Shown one piece after another: positions 37,101 to 49,200 of a stretch of 64,000 nt of DNA (positions within the stretch are counted from its first letter, which is position 1; each line of letters opens with the position of its first letter). This DNA is from Ciona intestinalis (taxonomy: Eukaryota > Chordata > Ascidiacea > Phlebobranchia > Cionidae). The DNA is taken from NCBI RefSeq assembly GCF_000224145.3, contig NC_020170.2, positions 4,480,646-4,544,645 of the forward strand, in the 5' to 3' direction. The notes beneath the pieces are model-generated. The model saw nothing but the letters and a program-made list of their open reading frames with translations. It was not told the origin of the DNA and made no database searches. Made by a program: the position numbers and the translations under genes.

Positions 37101-38185
37101 TCTGTTGTTATAAGTCGGTCGCTGCACCAGCGAAGCCAAGTTATCGATCGATCGGAAATAGAAACCATCACCAGTGTAAACACAACAATACACACAGCTT
37201 TACACGACTCCCCGGCACGTCTATTCGGACCAAGTTAATTTGTTTTACATACACTGACTTGACATGTAAATTTCAGAAGCTACAGTTGTTAAATGACTTG
37301 TGTCGACTGACGCTACCTCTCAAAATGTTTAATTTGGTTCTTAAAACTCCTACGAGCTTACAGGCTGAGAGCTTCGAACTCAACACGGCGTAATTAGTTT
37401 CTTTACGGAGCCGGATTATGTTATTTGTACGAACACAACTAATAAGGCGACCACTTGGTGCGAGCATGGGATTTAAAAGGCACGGCTACAGGTCGTTTTT
37501 TCAAATGTCCGTGTTTAACCTGCGCCTGAAAACAAACAAGTCCGTTTTCCTATCCTTCATATTTTAGCTTGGCAGCTATAAATAGGAAATTAATCATATT
37601 CAGAAGCGGCGACTGTTGTATATGCAGGTGATGGGATATCCCTGACCTTAAAACGATTAAATTTGACTTACTACCAGAACTAGTGTGACTTTAAGCGTCA
37701 ACAAGCCAAAACTGCGACTTAAACCCACCTTTAGGTATATTAACACATCTGCCGTTAATGCTAACCGTTATAAACATTCAATAATCATCGTATTTTTGAA
37801 AATAGATTTAACGACTGTCGTTTTATACCTATATATAGACACAAAGTAAATAAAGTACATTAAACAAATTATATAACCGTATACCCTTACGACTCCAATA
37901 GACTATTGGTAATTGTTTAAAACACGGTTAGGATATTTGGATATTATGTGCTACGGTTAGGATATTTGGATATTAAGGTGTTCCATCTTCACCCAGGGTA
38001 CTATATATGTGCTGTTGTTATCAGGCATATTGTAGATTGTACACATACTACTAACCTGTATTGTTTAATGTCCATACCAAGAAACCTCCAATAGCAGCGT
38101 CCTTACATAAGTATTCTGATGCCTCCTTTTCTAAACAGCCATGGTACCAGTTGGCAACCAAAGTACATTTCTCGTACAGTTTCAT
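31192..38185 (-). CDS. SH3BP4: SH2-SH3-ZU5-SH3 adaptor, SH3BP4/MACC1 family
   Basis: Human SH3BP4 acts in endocytic cargo sorting and Rag GTPase/TORC1 control; MACC1 is its paralogue. Exons in coding order: 38185-38056, 36923-36730, 36641-36532, 36266-35616, 35364-34635, 34560-34401, 34126-33931, 33848-33303, 33053-32917, 32666-32559, 32094-31913, 31842-31585, 31395-31192; phases close to 1201 residues. Domains: SH2 about 12-105 (NWYHG, EASEYL, GGFLVW, YMLTV, AHYVI); SH3 about 109-165 (KGDRLHLL, GEWWYAH, IGFIPARLV); a low-complexity Ser-rich stretch; ZU5 about 450-660 (GGVVLVPGTDISLHI); UPA-like part with IGIYGPK; second SH3 about 890-960 (KDWWVAYSCHKVG); C-terminal helical/death-like part (RSFNQELVRALLYM, TWKPALSFLSRW) matching SH3BP4 closely. 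The acceptor at 32666 was chosen over 32655, which would read a stop. The first Met (38185) sits 11 residues before the SH2; no acceptor is visible upstream. Known vertebrate members lack an SH2. Confidence 0.9.
34170..34375 (-). repeat. MITE copy (reverse), SH3BP4-like intron
   Basis: Complete reverse copy from 'tatagtagggtgagagaaga' to 'actgtattccccaaccttac', with 'gtatagtaaacaaagaacat' inside. It lies between exons 6 and 7. Confidence 0.7.
37830..38012 (-). repeat. MITE copy with an internal duplication
   Basis: Reverse copy in SH3BP4-like intron 1. The stretch 'acggttaggatatttggata' occurs at 37924 and again at 37953, a direct repeat with a 29-base period inside the element. The right end 'gttccatcttcacccagggt' is kept. 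Confidence 0.6.
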
Positions 38186-40576
38186 TTTGTCCAGGCACAG
38201 AACAGCATAAATGTTTAACAAGCCGGCGAAGTAATATCTTCAATAATTTATTCTCTCAACAACTCTATGAGCAGGATAATATATTAATTTTAGCGCACAA
38301 ATAAAACGCCTGTGGAAATACCCTTTGTGTTACATCATTTTCACTTCAAACTCGACTCCTTTCTGGTTATTTAAGACTGGAAATATTTCTACGTTTAGGT
38401 GGAAATACCCGCAGTTTTTTTCATGACTCTCTGATGCGTTTAATGTATCCTCACGCATCACTAATTGCTCTGAAACATTATACCTCTCTATCCATCATTT
38501 GCAGCTATCCGGCACTTCTAATTTAAGCCGGCCACTTTCACGCACATGCTAACATATGACAGATGGATAATGCGACCATCCAGCTGTAACAAATAGCCAT
38601 TCTACGTTATTTATTTATATGTTATAAGTACCGGTATCTCGTTCTCTCGACTGGCAGTACAATATGTAGTAGTAACGTGGTTTCGACCGTTATATAACCC
38701 AATGCTTATCTGAGAACAAGATTCACCTTTAAAATGCATGTTATCACGCTTAGGATAACATTGTTCGATCTTGAGTGACCTTTTTATGTCTTAGATAAGC
38801 AAGCACCTTACACACACCTCACTTGACTCACAGAACCAGTTTAGAGCATCAGTCATTGTTTTCCCATTGCGCTACCACGGCCAACGACAACGACACAATT
38901 AGAAAAGGAAAACTGAGAGATAAGCTTACTTGTAATATCAACTACAGTGTTAGGTGACACCTAAACACGCCACTAATTTTACTCTTCAATCGCTCTCATA
39001 TTACTTGACATTCTAAACTTGAGCTACTCGAAAAGTAAAACAGGAAATCTCAGTTACAATGACTTAACGCGACGTGGGAGAGAAAATTAAGCAATTACAA
39101 GACATCTCTTGAGATCTAAGAGCCCTCTCTTCTCTAGCTTTTACCAAACATTATTTCGTTGCCAGGTGTGCCGCTCAAGGCCCACACCGCGTGATATATG
39201 GTACGCAGTGGTCACGGTTCTGCTGCAAAAGTTCGAGATATGTTGTTGCAGTGTGGTTTTGCTCGGCTGCAGTTTCGAACCCAATCAACTGTGTCTAGGT
39301 TCAACATGATATAGTCTGCGTTATGTATTATTCATGTGTTTAAGCCCGTGGCGATTGATACCATAAACACGGCACCGCAGGACAGCCCAACATTTCGGGT
39401 AACTCAAGGATTAATTAAAATCTAGTTTTTCGATCTATGATTATGCAAAAAAACAAACAACGAAAAGTGATAGACATATTTCTAAAACAGTTCACTCTTT
39501 AAGACAACGTTTTAGCGCACAGTTAATTTCCCATTGCATTGTTTTATAGCATGACATAATAAAATTGCAATACCTGTCTTTTAATATCTAGTTAATTGCT
39601 GCATTAATCTCCTTGTTTTACATACTTGGCCTTTTTCGGGCGACACCTAATTTCGCTATAAACGAAATCTACATTTAAGCGAGAATTCTGCACGGTCATA
39701 CGTAATGACCATACCGTTTAGTCACGTAAACCAGGTTGCAGCTAAAAAAGCAAATTTGCTGAGACGCTGTTTTCGCCTTGGCATCGTTTTTCATTGACTC
39801 GAACCATACTCGCTGTCTTTTTGCGGCTTTAACGAGGCTCATACCCGCTGAGCATAACCATTTCCACCTTTAGGGCAGTCTATAGCATACTTTCGCAAAC
39901 CAACCGACGCTGGTTTAGTTTCGTACCCGTAAGTAAAACCTGTCGCCCCGACAAAGGATTTACAGATTAGTGTTAAACGACCAGCCATTCGCTTGCAGCT
40001 ATTTTCTTTGCAACTTGTTACAGTTCTTTGTTAGCGTGTCCGCCCGCTTAACAAAGCAACAAAAACAACCTATGGTCTAATTGCACGTCCTCTGCGCGAT
40101 AATTGTTTGAATTAGAAGTCACTTTTACTGTTCCATTCAATCGGCTGGTGGATTTATATTCATTGGACATGAAAAACTTTTAATTTGGACACGGCTTTGT
40201 TACTGTAAACACAGCAACGAATAGTGTATACAACGCATGGCAGAATTGATATATAGTCATCATTTTCCAATTAAAAACATTCGGCAATACTTTATCTGAT
40301 GACATACGATACGTTGGAATAAAATTAACGTTTTTATATCAGCTGTCCCAAAAAGTTCGTATTGTAGTACAAGGTGGGGTAAGATATGACATGTTTTCAT
40401 TCTTTAGAATATTTACAGAATTATACAACCGCAGCCTTTATTTAAATAGTTAGTTGTTAAAAACACCACCAGGAAATGTTATGTACTTTGGGTGCTAACA
40501 GTATCCCATCTTACCCCACAGTGACATACATTATTCCTGGTAGTAAGAGACTAAATGTTGAAAAATATTGACTCCG
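38186..40576. other. Intergenic, upstream of the SH3BP4-like gene
   Basis: 2.4 kb without a convincing gene on either strand. It should hold the SH3BP4-like promoter (and any upstream 5' exon) and the PLB1-A 3' UTR. A worn reverse MITE lies at about 40373-40530 ('aaggtggggtaagatatgac' to 'cccatcttaccccacagtga'). Nothing else was identified. Confidence 0.55.
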
Positions 40577-43500
40577 CTACAATGCGATTTCATAAACAAC
40601 TTCGGCTGCTTTCGGTTTCGAGTGCTTTCTCGACGTAATGCAAATAACCACTAACATCTGAAGCAGCAATGCTACGCCGGTGACCACGAGCAAAGCGATG
40701 CCCCAGTCCGGAACGACTTGAGAGCAAGTTTCATTGCAAACTACTGTAGGATCGGTTTGTGCTGGTGATGTGACTGCCGGCTTTTTAGTTGTTGTTGCTT
40801 TTCTATTTATTATGGCATTGGAACTTTGTTGGTTGCTATTTCTGTTCGTGTAAATGTAAGGATTGTCCTGGTGAAATATAATTTCTAGTTAGGATGCTAT
40901 GAATCTGTTATATATAGGATTATTATATACCTTCGTTGGACATTTTAAATCTTTAATTCCCCAAACGGTCGTTTTCGATCCGACGGGTTCCAGCTGTAAA
41001 TGCATATTTGTTAAAGGTTACCTCACAACAATTTAAATACATCAGGTTTTATACTTCCCCCCAAAAATATTGATACCCCTAAAAATAGCTCACTGGGTGA
41101 GCAGTTATTTTAAAGTCACTATTATAGTGCATTTTACATGTCTCTAAAATGTACAAATTATATAGTTGTGACTGACAAAATAGCTGACAGCCCAGCAGAA
41201 ATTATACAACAGGATTTACCATGTTGTTCCACAAGTTCATTCCTGCCAGAGCCTGAGCTTTAGTGCTAAAATGAAAACAATCCACTGCAAAATAGGTTGA
41301 ATCCACCTCGCCGTTCTAGTAAAATCAAACATTTAAAAATTTTAAAACTTGACTGAACTATCTGTATATCTAGTTTGTTAGATTGGTTTTTGTCATGCCA
41401 TAAACTAAAGCAAAGTTTCGAATATTTTATATATAGTTCTGTGGGATAAGAAAGGACACTTTTAGTTCATAATATCTGAATAACCTGATCGTGTATTGAA
41501 CAATTAACAGCGCCCATGTGAGTTGTCAGGATACTGTTTTATAAGTCCCATCTTACCCCGCCCTACTATACTGCGTTTTTTACAAAAAATCAGTACTGTT
41601 CACTGATCGAATTCATGTACGTTTTACCTCTGTACACGGTAGCACAGTGTCTTTTATAAACGGTTGTATAACGACAGTGAAATCATTCTCAGTGTCATAT
41701 TTTCCAGTTGCGATCAATTCCTCAGTCAACCTCTGCATAAAAAACATCGTTAACTTAACTGCCTATAGGTAACTATCTGGTGCCACTATACTTGTGTTGT
41801 CCTACCTTTACCAAAGCGTTTATATGTTCCCATAGCCAGGTTTGTTTTGTAACGACTAAACGTTGCATATCTCTTGTTAACAGCGACATTTTTTGTTGTT
41901 TATATCTTTATATTAAAATCACCATACTGTATTATCAATATACCTGTGTACGTATACAGAGCATCAATCATTAATTACGACGACCCAGTCACTTATTTCT
42001 TATACAATGGCAAAAGCTGCCGTGTTAAAGTTTAACAACAAATTGAATGAAAGTTTCATACATGACTGCATATTGTTTTCAAACCTGGTATTCATCATTG
42101 ACGGCTTTAATAACTTCTATCTCAGTATCGTTCGCTGTCGAGACATAGTTACATTCTGCGGCCTGTGCCAATCTACATGCACGAGTAGACCCGTAGCCAT
42201 GCGCCACTTGCTGTAATAAATGAATGTCCCAAATTTCCACGAGGTTCACTAGCGTTCTTGGCAACTGTGGATATAAAATACTAGACTGAAACTAACTGTA
42301 TAGTAGAATGGGGTAAGATGGGACACTGTTTTATTCTATTTTCTCGTCCCATTTGGTAGAAAACAAAGAACAATCAAAGAAATATAAAACCTTATATCTT
42401 CACGACTCCCATATACCGTTGTTAAATGTTTAAAACTCGATTCGGATATTTGAATATTATGTTTTAAAGTTTTCCCGTCTTTCCCCACCCTACTATATAA
42501 TCCATAGTTTAACAAGATGCATGATTTTTTATTTGAAAGAGAAAAAATAAATATACAGATTGGGGGTAAAATACTGTCCTGCCTACGGTCTATAGTCTTT
42601 ATAGAAGAGTGTTTTTAATTGTTATGACCACGACTTGGGAATATAGGTTTTATATGCTTACCTAACTATATATTTATCTCACACCACTATATAGCTTACC
42701 TCTGCGTGTAAAATGTCTAGCCCTTCCTCCAGCGTTTTAATATAACTTTCCGGCGAAGCACCGACAGGGTCTCTATCCAGCGCACACAAGTCATTAATGC
42801 CGATAAAAATCGTCACCACTTTCCAATCGTTTTCAAAGTTTGTTCTCTGCCACAAAAAAAGTGAAAGTTTTTTTTTTCTTTTTCATGTCAATATCATGAA
42901 AAAATCTCTAATTCAATATATTTCAAGTCGTAATTAATAAATCGATTCGTTTTTTTGCACTAATGTATTGCATACCGAGTCGTTCTTCATTCGACCGATG
43001 AGTTCCCATGCTTGACCTGGTATTTCACTTAATAAAATAGTCAAAGGTTAATTTATGTTACGTGATACATATAGTACTGTGGAGGAAGATGGGACACCTT
43101 AAGCACATAATAACCAAATATTCTGATCGAGTTTCAAACAATCACCAACGGTCAACGGAAGTCGTGAGGATACGATTTTATAATTTAATAAATGTTCTTC
43201 GTTTACTACTAAATGGGACGAGAAAATAGAATGAAAAGGTGTCCCATCTTCCCCCACCCTACTGTATTAATATTAGCAAACACGTTAATGAATAAATGAA
43301 TGTAACTTATTTATCCTCGTTTTTTTGTTGGATTTATATTTTTCGTAGCATTACCTGACAATTTAAACAACCCATATGGTACCACTACGTTGAAGCAATT
43401 GTCATTAACTATCTTGCGTAAGTAAACACTTGCCCGTAATGGTATAGCTTTGTCGAGCCTCGAGCTTATAAACTCTGTTACATAAAAGCATGCGCGGTGA

Positions 43501-45178
43501 CCATTTGTCCTCTGCCCGATTTTATGGCAAACATACGTTACCTTGATCTTGCACCAGCTATTGCAGCGTTGAACCAAAGATCTCGTGTCTTGAGATCGGT
43601 ACCAGTGGAATAACCCTTCACTTGTGGGTTAAACTTTTTCAAAATATCTAGAAATCGCATATTGAATTTAAGTAGGTTGGGTAAGATGGTTTATGCTTTT
43701 ATTTTCTTTCCAGCCACAACGGCAGTCGCTATAACATGGGTGTTCTGGTTCATAAACCTTATGCCCGCTTACAAGTAACCACATATGTAACTTAGTGTTC
43801 ATATTTTTCGTTATACCACGGGCATTTTGTTTTATACACCATGTACCCGCTTACGAGTTACCACGAATGTGACTTTGTGGTTATGTTTTTACTTGGTAAT
43901 GTGATAGAGGTCTCCAGTGTATTATCTCCACCTGCCGACCACGACAGACCTCGAAATTCTCTTAAAATTCCAATCATGTGGGTCGCCTCTGCACCGTTCC
44001 CAGCCTGAACAAAATAAATAGTTAAATGTGTAATGTTACTTACTTCATCATTTTGTGGCCGTTATAACACGGGTGTTTTGTTTCATAACTTCGTGCCAGC
44101 AGCTTACAAGTTACCAAGTATATGTAACTTTGTGTAAGATAGTTAGAGCAAGTTCACACACTTTACGGAACAACAGCAGAGATTAAACATCATCTTCAAA
44201 ATAACTTACAGTAATAGAATCGCCCATAGCTCCGACTACGTCGACATCTTGTGGTCGTAATTCATGAACTGGATACAAAAACAAGTCGTTAAGTTTTTGG
44301 TGGCGTCGAGCTTGGTAGTGAGCTAAGATGGGACACTTTAGCACATAATATCCAAATATCCTGATCGTGTTTTGAACAATTAACAACGGTCTATGGGAGT
44401 CATGAGGATACGGTTTTATAATTATTTGAATGTTCTTCGTTTACTACTAAATAGGACGGAAAAATAGAATGAAAAGGTGTCCGATCTTTCCCCACCGTAC
44501 CATATTTACATGGCTACAGTATTTCTAATTTACCAACTGTTGCTGCTTGGTTTTGGTGTAATTATTTTTTTAAGTTAAACATATACAGATATTTTGATTA
44601 CCCGATGTTGGTTTTGGTTCACATTGTAATTGAATTCCGAAATCGTTCGTTCCAGTAGTCATTTTAGCATCTCCCGCCGACTTTTTATCCTCCATTATTG
44701 AATCTAACTTTTCCATCTTTTTAATCCAATTCAATTCATCGTCTTCAAAAATAAAACATTTCGTTGGTATAATAACGTAAAACATATTTATCAACCACGC
44801 ATTTATTATTTGGCATTCTTACTTAGCAGTTTTTTGCTCGTATAGCGTGTTTTAGCGACTGTTGTGTTTCTGCGAATTTCCACTCGTTTTTAAAATTAAT
44901 TTGATACTCGCAAAACTTACTTGCAAAAAGTTAATGTTTTGTACCTACTGCAACCGTTTAACCAGAATTACTTTAATGCAAAACAACACTTTATATAGTC
45001 TAGAGTAGACTTATGTAACAGTCTTACTTGTTTTGCACTATAGTCGGCCTATATAGATTTGTTTTACTCACCACTTTTATAAAGTTAAAAATGACATTCA
45101 CTTACCCAAAGTAGCCGATGTTATGGTCAAAAGAGACAATATACAGTAAAGCACAAACAGGAAGAATCGCCTATGCAT
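40577..45178 (-). CDS. PLB1: Phospholipase B1-like membrane ectoenzyme, copy A
   Basis: SGNH/GDSL esterase of the membrane phospholipase B1 family, which releases fatty acids from phospholipids at the cell surface. Exons in coding order: 45178-45106, 44742-44602, 44268-44210, 44004-43893, 43647-43542, 43027-42976, 42846-42700, 42264-42085, 41732-41628, 41315-41220, 40992-40930, 40867-40577; 474 residues. Signal peptide on exon 1 (FFLFVLYCILSLLTITSA). Block I GDS with the catalytic Ser (VGAMGDSIT), then FRGLSWSAGGD and GYSTGT, block III GINDLC (the family norm is GGNDLC), and the catalytic Asp/His pair in VDCFHFS. Thr/Lys-rich stalk, one transmembrane helix ([20 protein letters not shown]), then a short basic cytoplasmic tail. 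It carries one catalytic unit, not the four repeats of mammalian PLB1. Exon 2 acceptor (ttgaag) is the least certain border, but its phase fits. Confidence 0.92.
41430..41575 (+). repeat. Shortened MITE copy, PLB1-A intron
   Basis: Ends 'tagttctgtgggataagaaa' and 'cccatcttaccccgccctac' are present but the interior lacks about 50 bases after 'gatactgttttataagt'. Confidence 0.6.
42300..42500 (-). repeat. MITE copy (reverse), PLB1-A intron
   Basis: One of the best reverse copies: 'tagtagaatggggtaagatg' to 'gtctttccccaccctactat'. A diverged second relative follows at 42540-42690. Confidence 0.75.
43075..43270 (+). repeat. MITE copy, PLB1-A intron
   Basis: Complete forward copy from 'tagtactgtggaggaagatg' to 'gtcccatcttcccccaccct', with little divergence from the reference. 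Confidence 0.75.
43720..43870 (-). repeat. Two tandem SINE tails (reverse), PLB1-A intron
   Basis: Two reverse tails in a row: 'cccgcttacaagtaaccaca' then 'acccgcttacgagttaccac', each with a 'ttttat/catacacc' core. Another reverse tail lies at 44050-44140 in the next intron. Confidence 0.55.
44320..44510 (+). repeat. MITE copy, PLB1-A intron
   Basis: Forward copy, 'gtagtgagctaagatgggac' to 'gtccgatctttccccaccgt'; the 'ctatgggagtcatgaggata' core is well kept. Confidence 0.7.
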
Positions 45179-46208
45179 GGTTCAGCTGCAGTGTACTCGT
45201 ATTAAACACAATGTTTAACCGTTGTTGAAATGGCGCCTACCTTCAAGTGTTGTGCAACAATTACCAAGTCAAGGTAACAATCTCCAAACAAACTAATCAT
45301 TACTTTTTATGTTAATGTTTTATAAGCACATAACGTTGTAAGTACATAAACAGTAAATTTTGTTTGGCATGGCAATACGCGTCAATACGAGTTCACGCAT
45401 ATTTCAAATGACGAGTTGCAGGCTGCAGCTTTTATTTTGAAATAGCGTTTTTTCTGCTGATTTTCTACTGTTATAGACATTTTGTCAAATAGTTTGTTTC
45501 AGTAAAATTCTTACTACGAGCGCGAGGTATTTGAAACTGAAAACGACCTTGGTTGCTCCGCCACGCGAGCATAAACATTTTGCATTAATTTATGGAGTTG
45601 AGTTTTCGGTTTCTGATTTACAGTAGGATGGGGCAATATGGGACACTTTTTAACTATATTTTCCCGTCCCATTTAGTAGTAAACAAAAACATTCAAAGAA
45701 ATATGAAACTATGTTCTCATGACTGTCATAGACCGTTGTTATTTGTTTAAAACACGATCAGGATATCTGGATAATATGTGCTAAAAGTGTCCCATCTTCC
45801 CCCACCCTACTATATGTTTAGTTTAGAGAAACTAAACATACAAGAATTATAACAGCAAGTCGTAACTACAAGACATGTAATATCATATAAGTTAGTATTC
45901 TATGGTAATACCTTATTGGTCCTATTTTAAGTCAATATATTTGCTGCCAACTGAAACAATACAAAAGAATCACTTTAAATGAAAAGTCGTTATTTATTAT
46001 CAGCTGTATCAAACTCGGTAACAGCACTTGATTTTTGTCGGTTCTTTTTTTTACCACAAGATTTTTACGTCTTTCTTTACACAAGAATCGTTCAACTCTA
46101 AAAGCACCAAATCAGAGTCGTTTTGGAATTTATTACAGCTATAACAAACATGCTACGTTATTACGTCTTGTTTATATACATAATTGTTGACCGACATAAT
46201 AGGCCCCG
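45179..46208. other. Intergenic between tandem PLB1 copies
   Basis: Holds the PLB1-A promoter and the PLB1-B 3' UTR. It contains a SINE tail remnant near 45515-45600, a complete reverse MITE at 45622-45818 ('cagtaggatggggcaatatg' to 'tcccatcttcccccacccta'), and TTTATT at 46129-46134, a minus-strand AATAAA 75 bases past the PLB1-B stop. No other gene was seen. Confidence 0.6.
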
Positions 46209-49200
46209 CTACAACGCGATTCCATTTTTGTAAACTTCGGCTGCTTTCGGTTTCGAGTGCTTTCTCGACGTAATGCAAATAACCACTAACATCTGAAGCA
46301 GCAATGCTACGCCGGTGACCACGAGCAAAGCGATGCCCCAGTCCGGAACGACTTGAGAGCAAGTTTCATTGCAAACTACTGTAGGATCGGTTTGTGCTGG
46401 TGATGTGGCTGCCGGCTTTTTAGTTGTTGTTGGTTTTGTTGTTGTCGTTGTTGTTGTTGGGCTGTCGGTAGGAACTATGGCTGGTTTGCTGTTTTTGCTT
46501 GTGAATATGTAAGGATTCTCCTGGAAAATATTTATTTAATATGGTGGATGAGTGATGTTTTTATTTATTTTGATTTTCCCATTTGGTAGTGAAAAAGAAT
46601 ATTTACAGAGTTACATATAACCGTATCACCGCCACTGTATAAGAGCGTTGTTAAAAGTTAAAGGAAAACGATCAGGATATAGAGGATTTAGGTGCTAACG
46701 GTAACCAGCTTATTCCAGCACAGTACTATGAGTTAGATATGTAAGTTATAACTTGGTTAAATCTTACCTGCGTTGGACATTTCAAGTCTGTTATTCCCCA
46801 AACTGTTGTTTTCGATCCGACTGGTTCCATCTGTAGGTTCAAAATAATAATAATTAATATATTGTATAAAAGGAAATTATTTATCATCAATTAACAACGG
46901 TCTATGGAAGTCGTGAGAATAAGGTTTTCTAAATCTTTGAATTTCCTTGGTTTATTACCAAATGGGACGAGAAAATACAATAAAAAGGTGTCCCATCTTA
47001 CCCCGCACTACTATATATCCTATGACGTACCATATTGTTCCATAAGTTTACCGCGGCCATGGCGTGACCTTTAGTGCTGAAGTGAAAGCAATCGGGCGCA
47101 AAATATGTCGAATCCACCTGACCGTCCTAATAACAAATTTTTAATTAAAAAGTTAAAATGAAATCCTAACTAACTGCTCAATTATGTTGTATGAATTTTC
47201 TGGAGACGAATTTTCTTGTTTTCGTAACAGTTGTAGTTAAATGTCATAGTGGCCGCACAACAACTTATAGGTAAATATAACCTTGATTTCCATGGGAGTC
47301 AATACAAACATGACAGTTGCTATATAGGATACTTTCGTCTCAAACAATTCGGTTTAACTGAATTTATTTTTTAAGTGGCCATAGTATTTCTACTAGACAA
47401 CTACGGATAAGATTTCCCATTTCTCTTTCATTTTTAAGAGTTGCAATGCTTATTTTTTGCCTTCGTATTAACCACATAGTCTCACTGTTCTGGACATTTT
47501 ATTACAACTGGCGGAAAATATGTACGTTTACCTCGGTGTACGGCAACACAGTGTCTTTTATAAACGGTTGTATAACGACAGTGAAATCATCCTTCGTGTC
47601 ATATTTTCCAGTTGCGATCAATTCCTCTGTTTGTCTCTAAATAAAAAAAGACACATTACGCGACAGCGTTTTTTTTGTCTGGTTCCAAGGACCCACACGC
47701 CAACAATGGTAGCAGCATCGAGCCTCGAAACCGTAAAGGCAACGCGCTAACCACCTATTTGGCACTGATATATATTTCAAACATACTGCATATACAGTAA
47801 TTTCAAACCTGGTATTCATCGTTGATCACTTTTATAACTTCCAACTCAGTGTCGTTCGCTGTCGAGACATAGTTACATTCTGTCGCTTGTGCAGCTCTAC
47901 ATGCAGCTGTAGATCCAAAACCATGCGCTACTTGTGGTAGTAGGTAAATGTCCAAAATCTCCACGAGGTTCACAAGCGTTCTTGGCATCTACAAGAAAAA
48001 AAACGTTTTGAACCACCAACGCTGGACTAACACAATTATGTAAACAAGAAAACCCTTATTCGCCACGACTCGGGCGGATATGCAGGGGATGTTTCGTTTT
48101 TTTGTTTTTGTGTTCTTAAAAGGCCGACGTTTCGTTTGCTACGTAACGGCAAACCCTAATAATGTCTTGACGCATGGCGGCCTTTTAAAATCACAAAAAT
48201 AAAAACGCCGAGAGATGTTTTTTCACACCTAAAATACATATACCTGCATGGGGGAAACAACATATATACACGACTTAAGTTATCATAATCTTTCACTCTA
48301 TATACTTCTGCGTGTAAAATGTCAAGTCCTTCTTCCAGCGTTTTAATATAACTTTCAGGTGAAGCACCGACAGGGTCTCTATCTAGCGCACACAAGTCGT
48401 TTCCACCGATGAAAATTGTGACCACTTTCCAATCGTTTTCAAAATTTGTTCTCTGGGAAAAGAACAGAATTCTCTGTGTTAAAATAAACTTTTCGTACGG
48501 TTTTTAGTAGGATTCGCAGTAAAACGTCGCAGCACCTAAATAAGGACAGCATGATTTTAATTTAGACGAAGTCGTCTTATGAAAATGGCAACGTGTGTAT
48601 TCGTGAAACTGACGAAACATTACTATAACTGTGATACTAATCTGAGGTATAGTACTGCGGGGTAAGATCATATCTCGTTATAGCACTAAAACGCTATTTT
48701 TCCTGTTCGTGTTTTAAACAATTACCAACGCTCTTTTATAGGGTAACGGGAATACTGCTAAATGATTTTATAAATATTGTTTGGTTGCTACCAAATAGGC
48801 CAATAAAAGAAAACCATGTCCCGTTTTACTCCACCCTACTACATGGCATTAATAAAATGTTTAAAAAATCCTGAGTCACGAATGATTTACGACCCTAAGT
48901 AACTTATTAATTGTCCTTCAACGCATATTGCTGTGTTTGTTTTTCCTTGAATTAACCTTATACGGACGCCATGATAACCAGAGCCGTCACATGATGTTTA
49001 CCGAGTCGTTCTGCATGCGGCCGATCAGTTCTCGCGCTTGGTCCGGTATGCCTCTATAAACGAAAAAAACAAAACCTAATTAAAAAAAATAAAAAAAAAT
49101 AAAAAGAAATAATAATCAAGAAAAATTAAAAACCTTATTAAAAAAAATAAAAATAAAATTAGGAAAAATTAAAAACATAATTTTCGTAACGTGGGTTAAG

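Noticed and set aside
37013-37393. 126-codon plus-strand frame in SH3BP4-like intron 1
   Set aside because: No recognisable motif and no supporting splice context; probably chance.
48900-49200. A-rich tract as a retroposed poly(A) tail
   Set aside because: The flanking exons are spliced PLB1-B exons with introns, not a retrocopy; it is simple low-complexity intron sequence.
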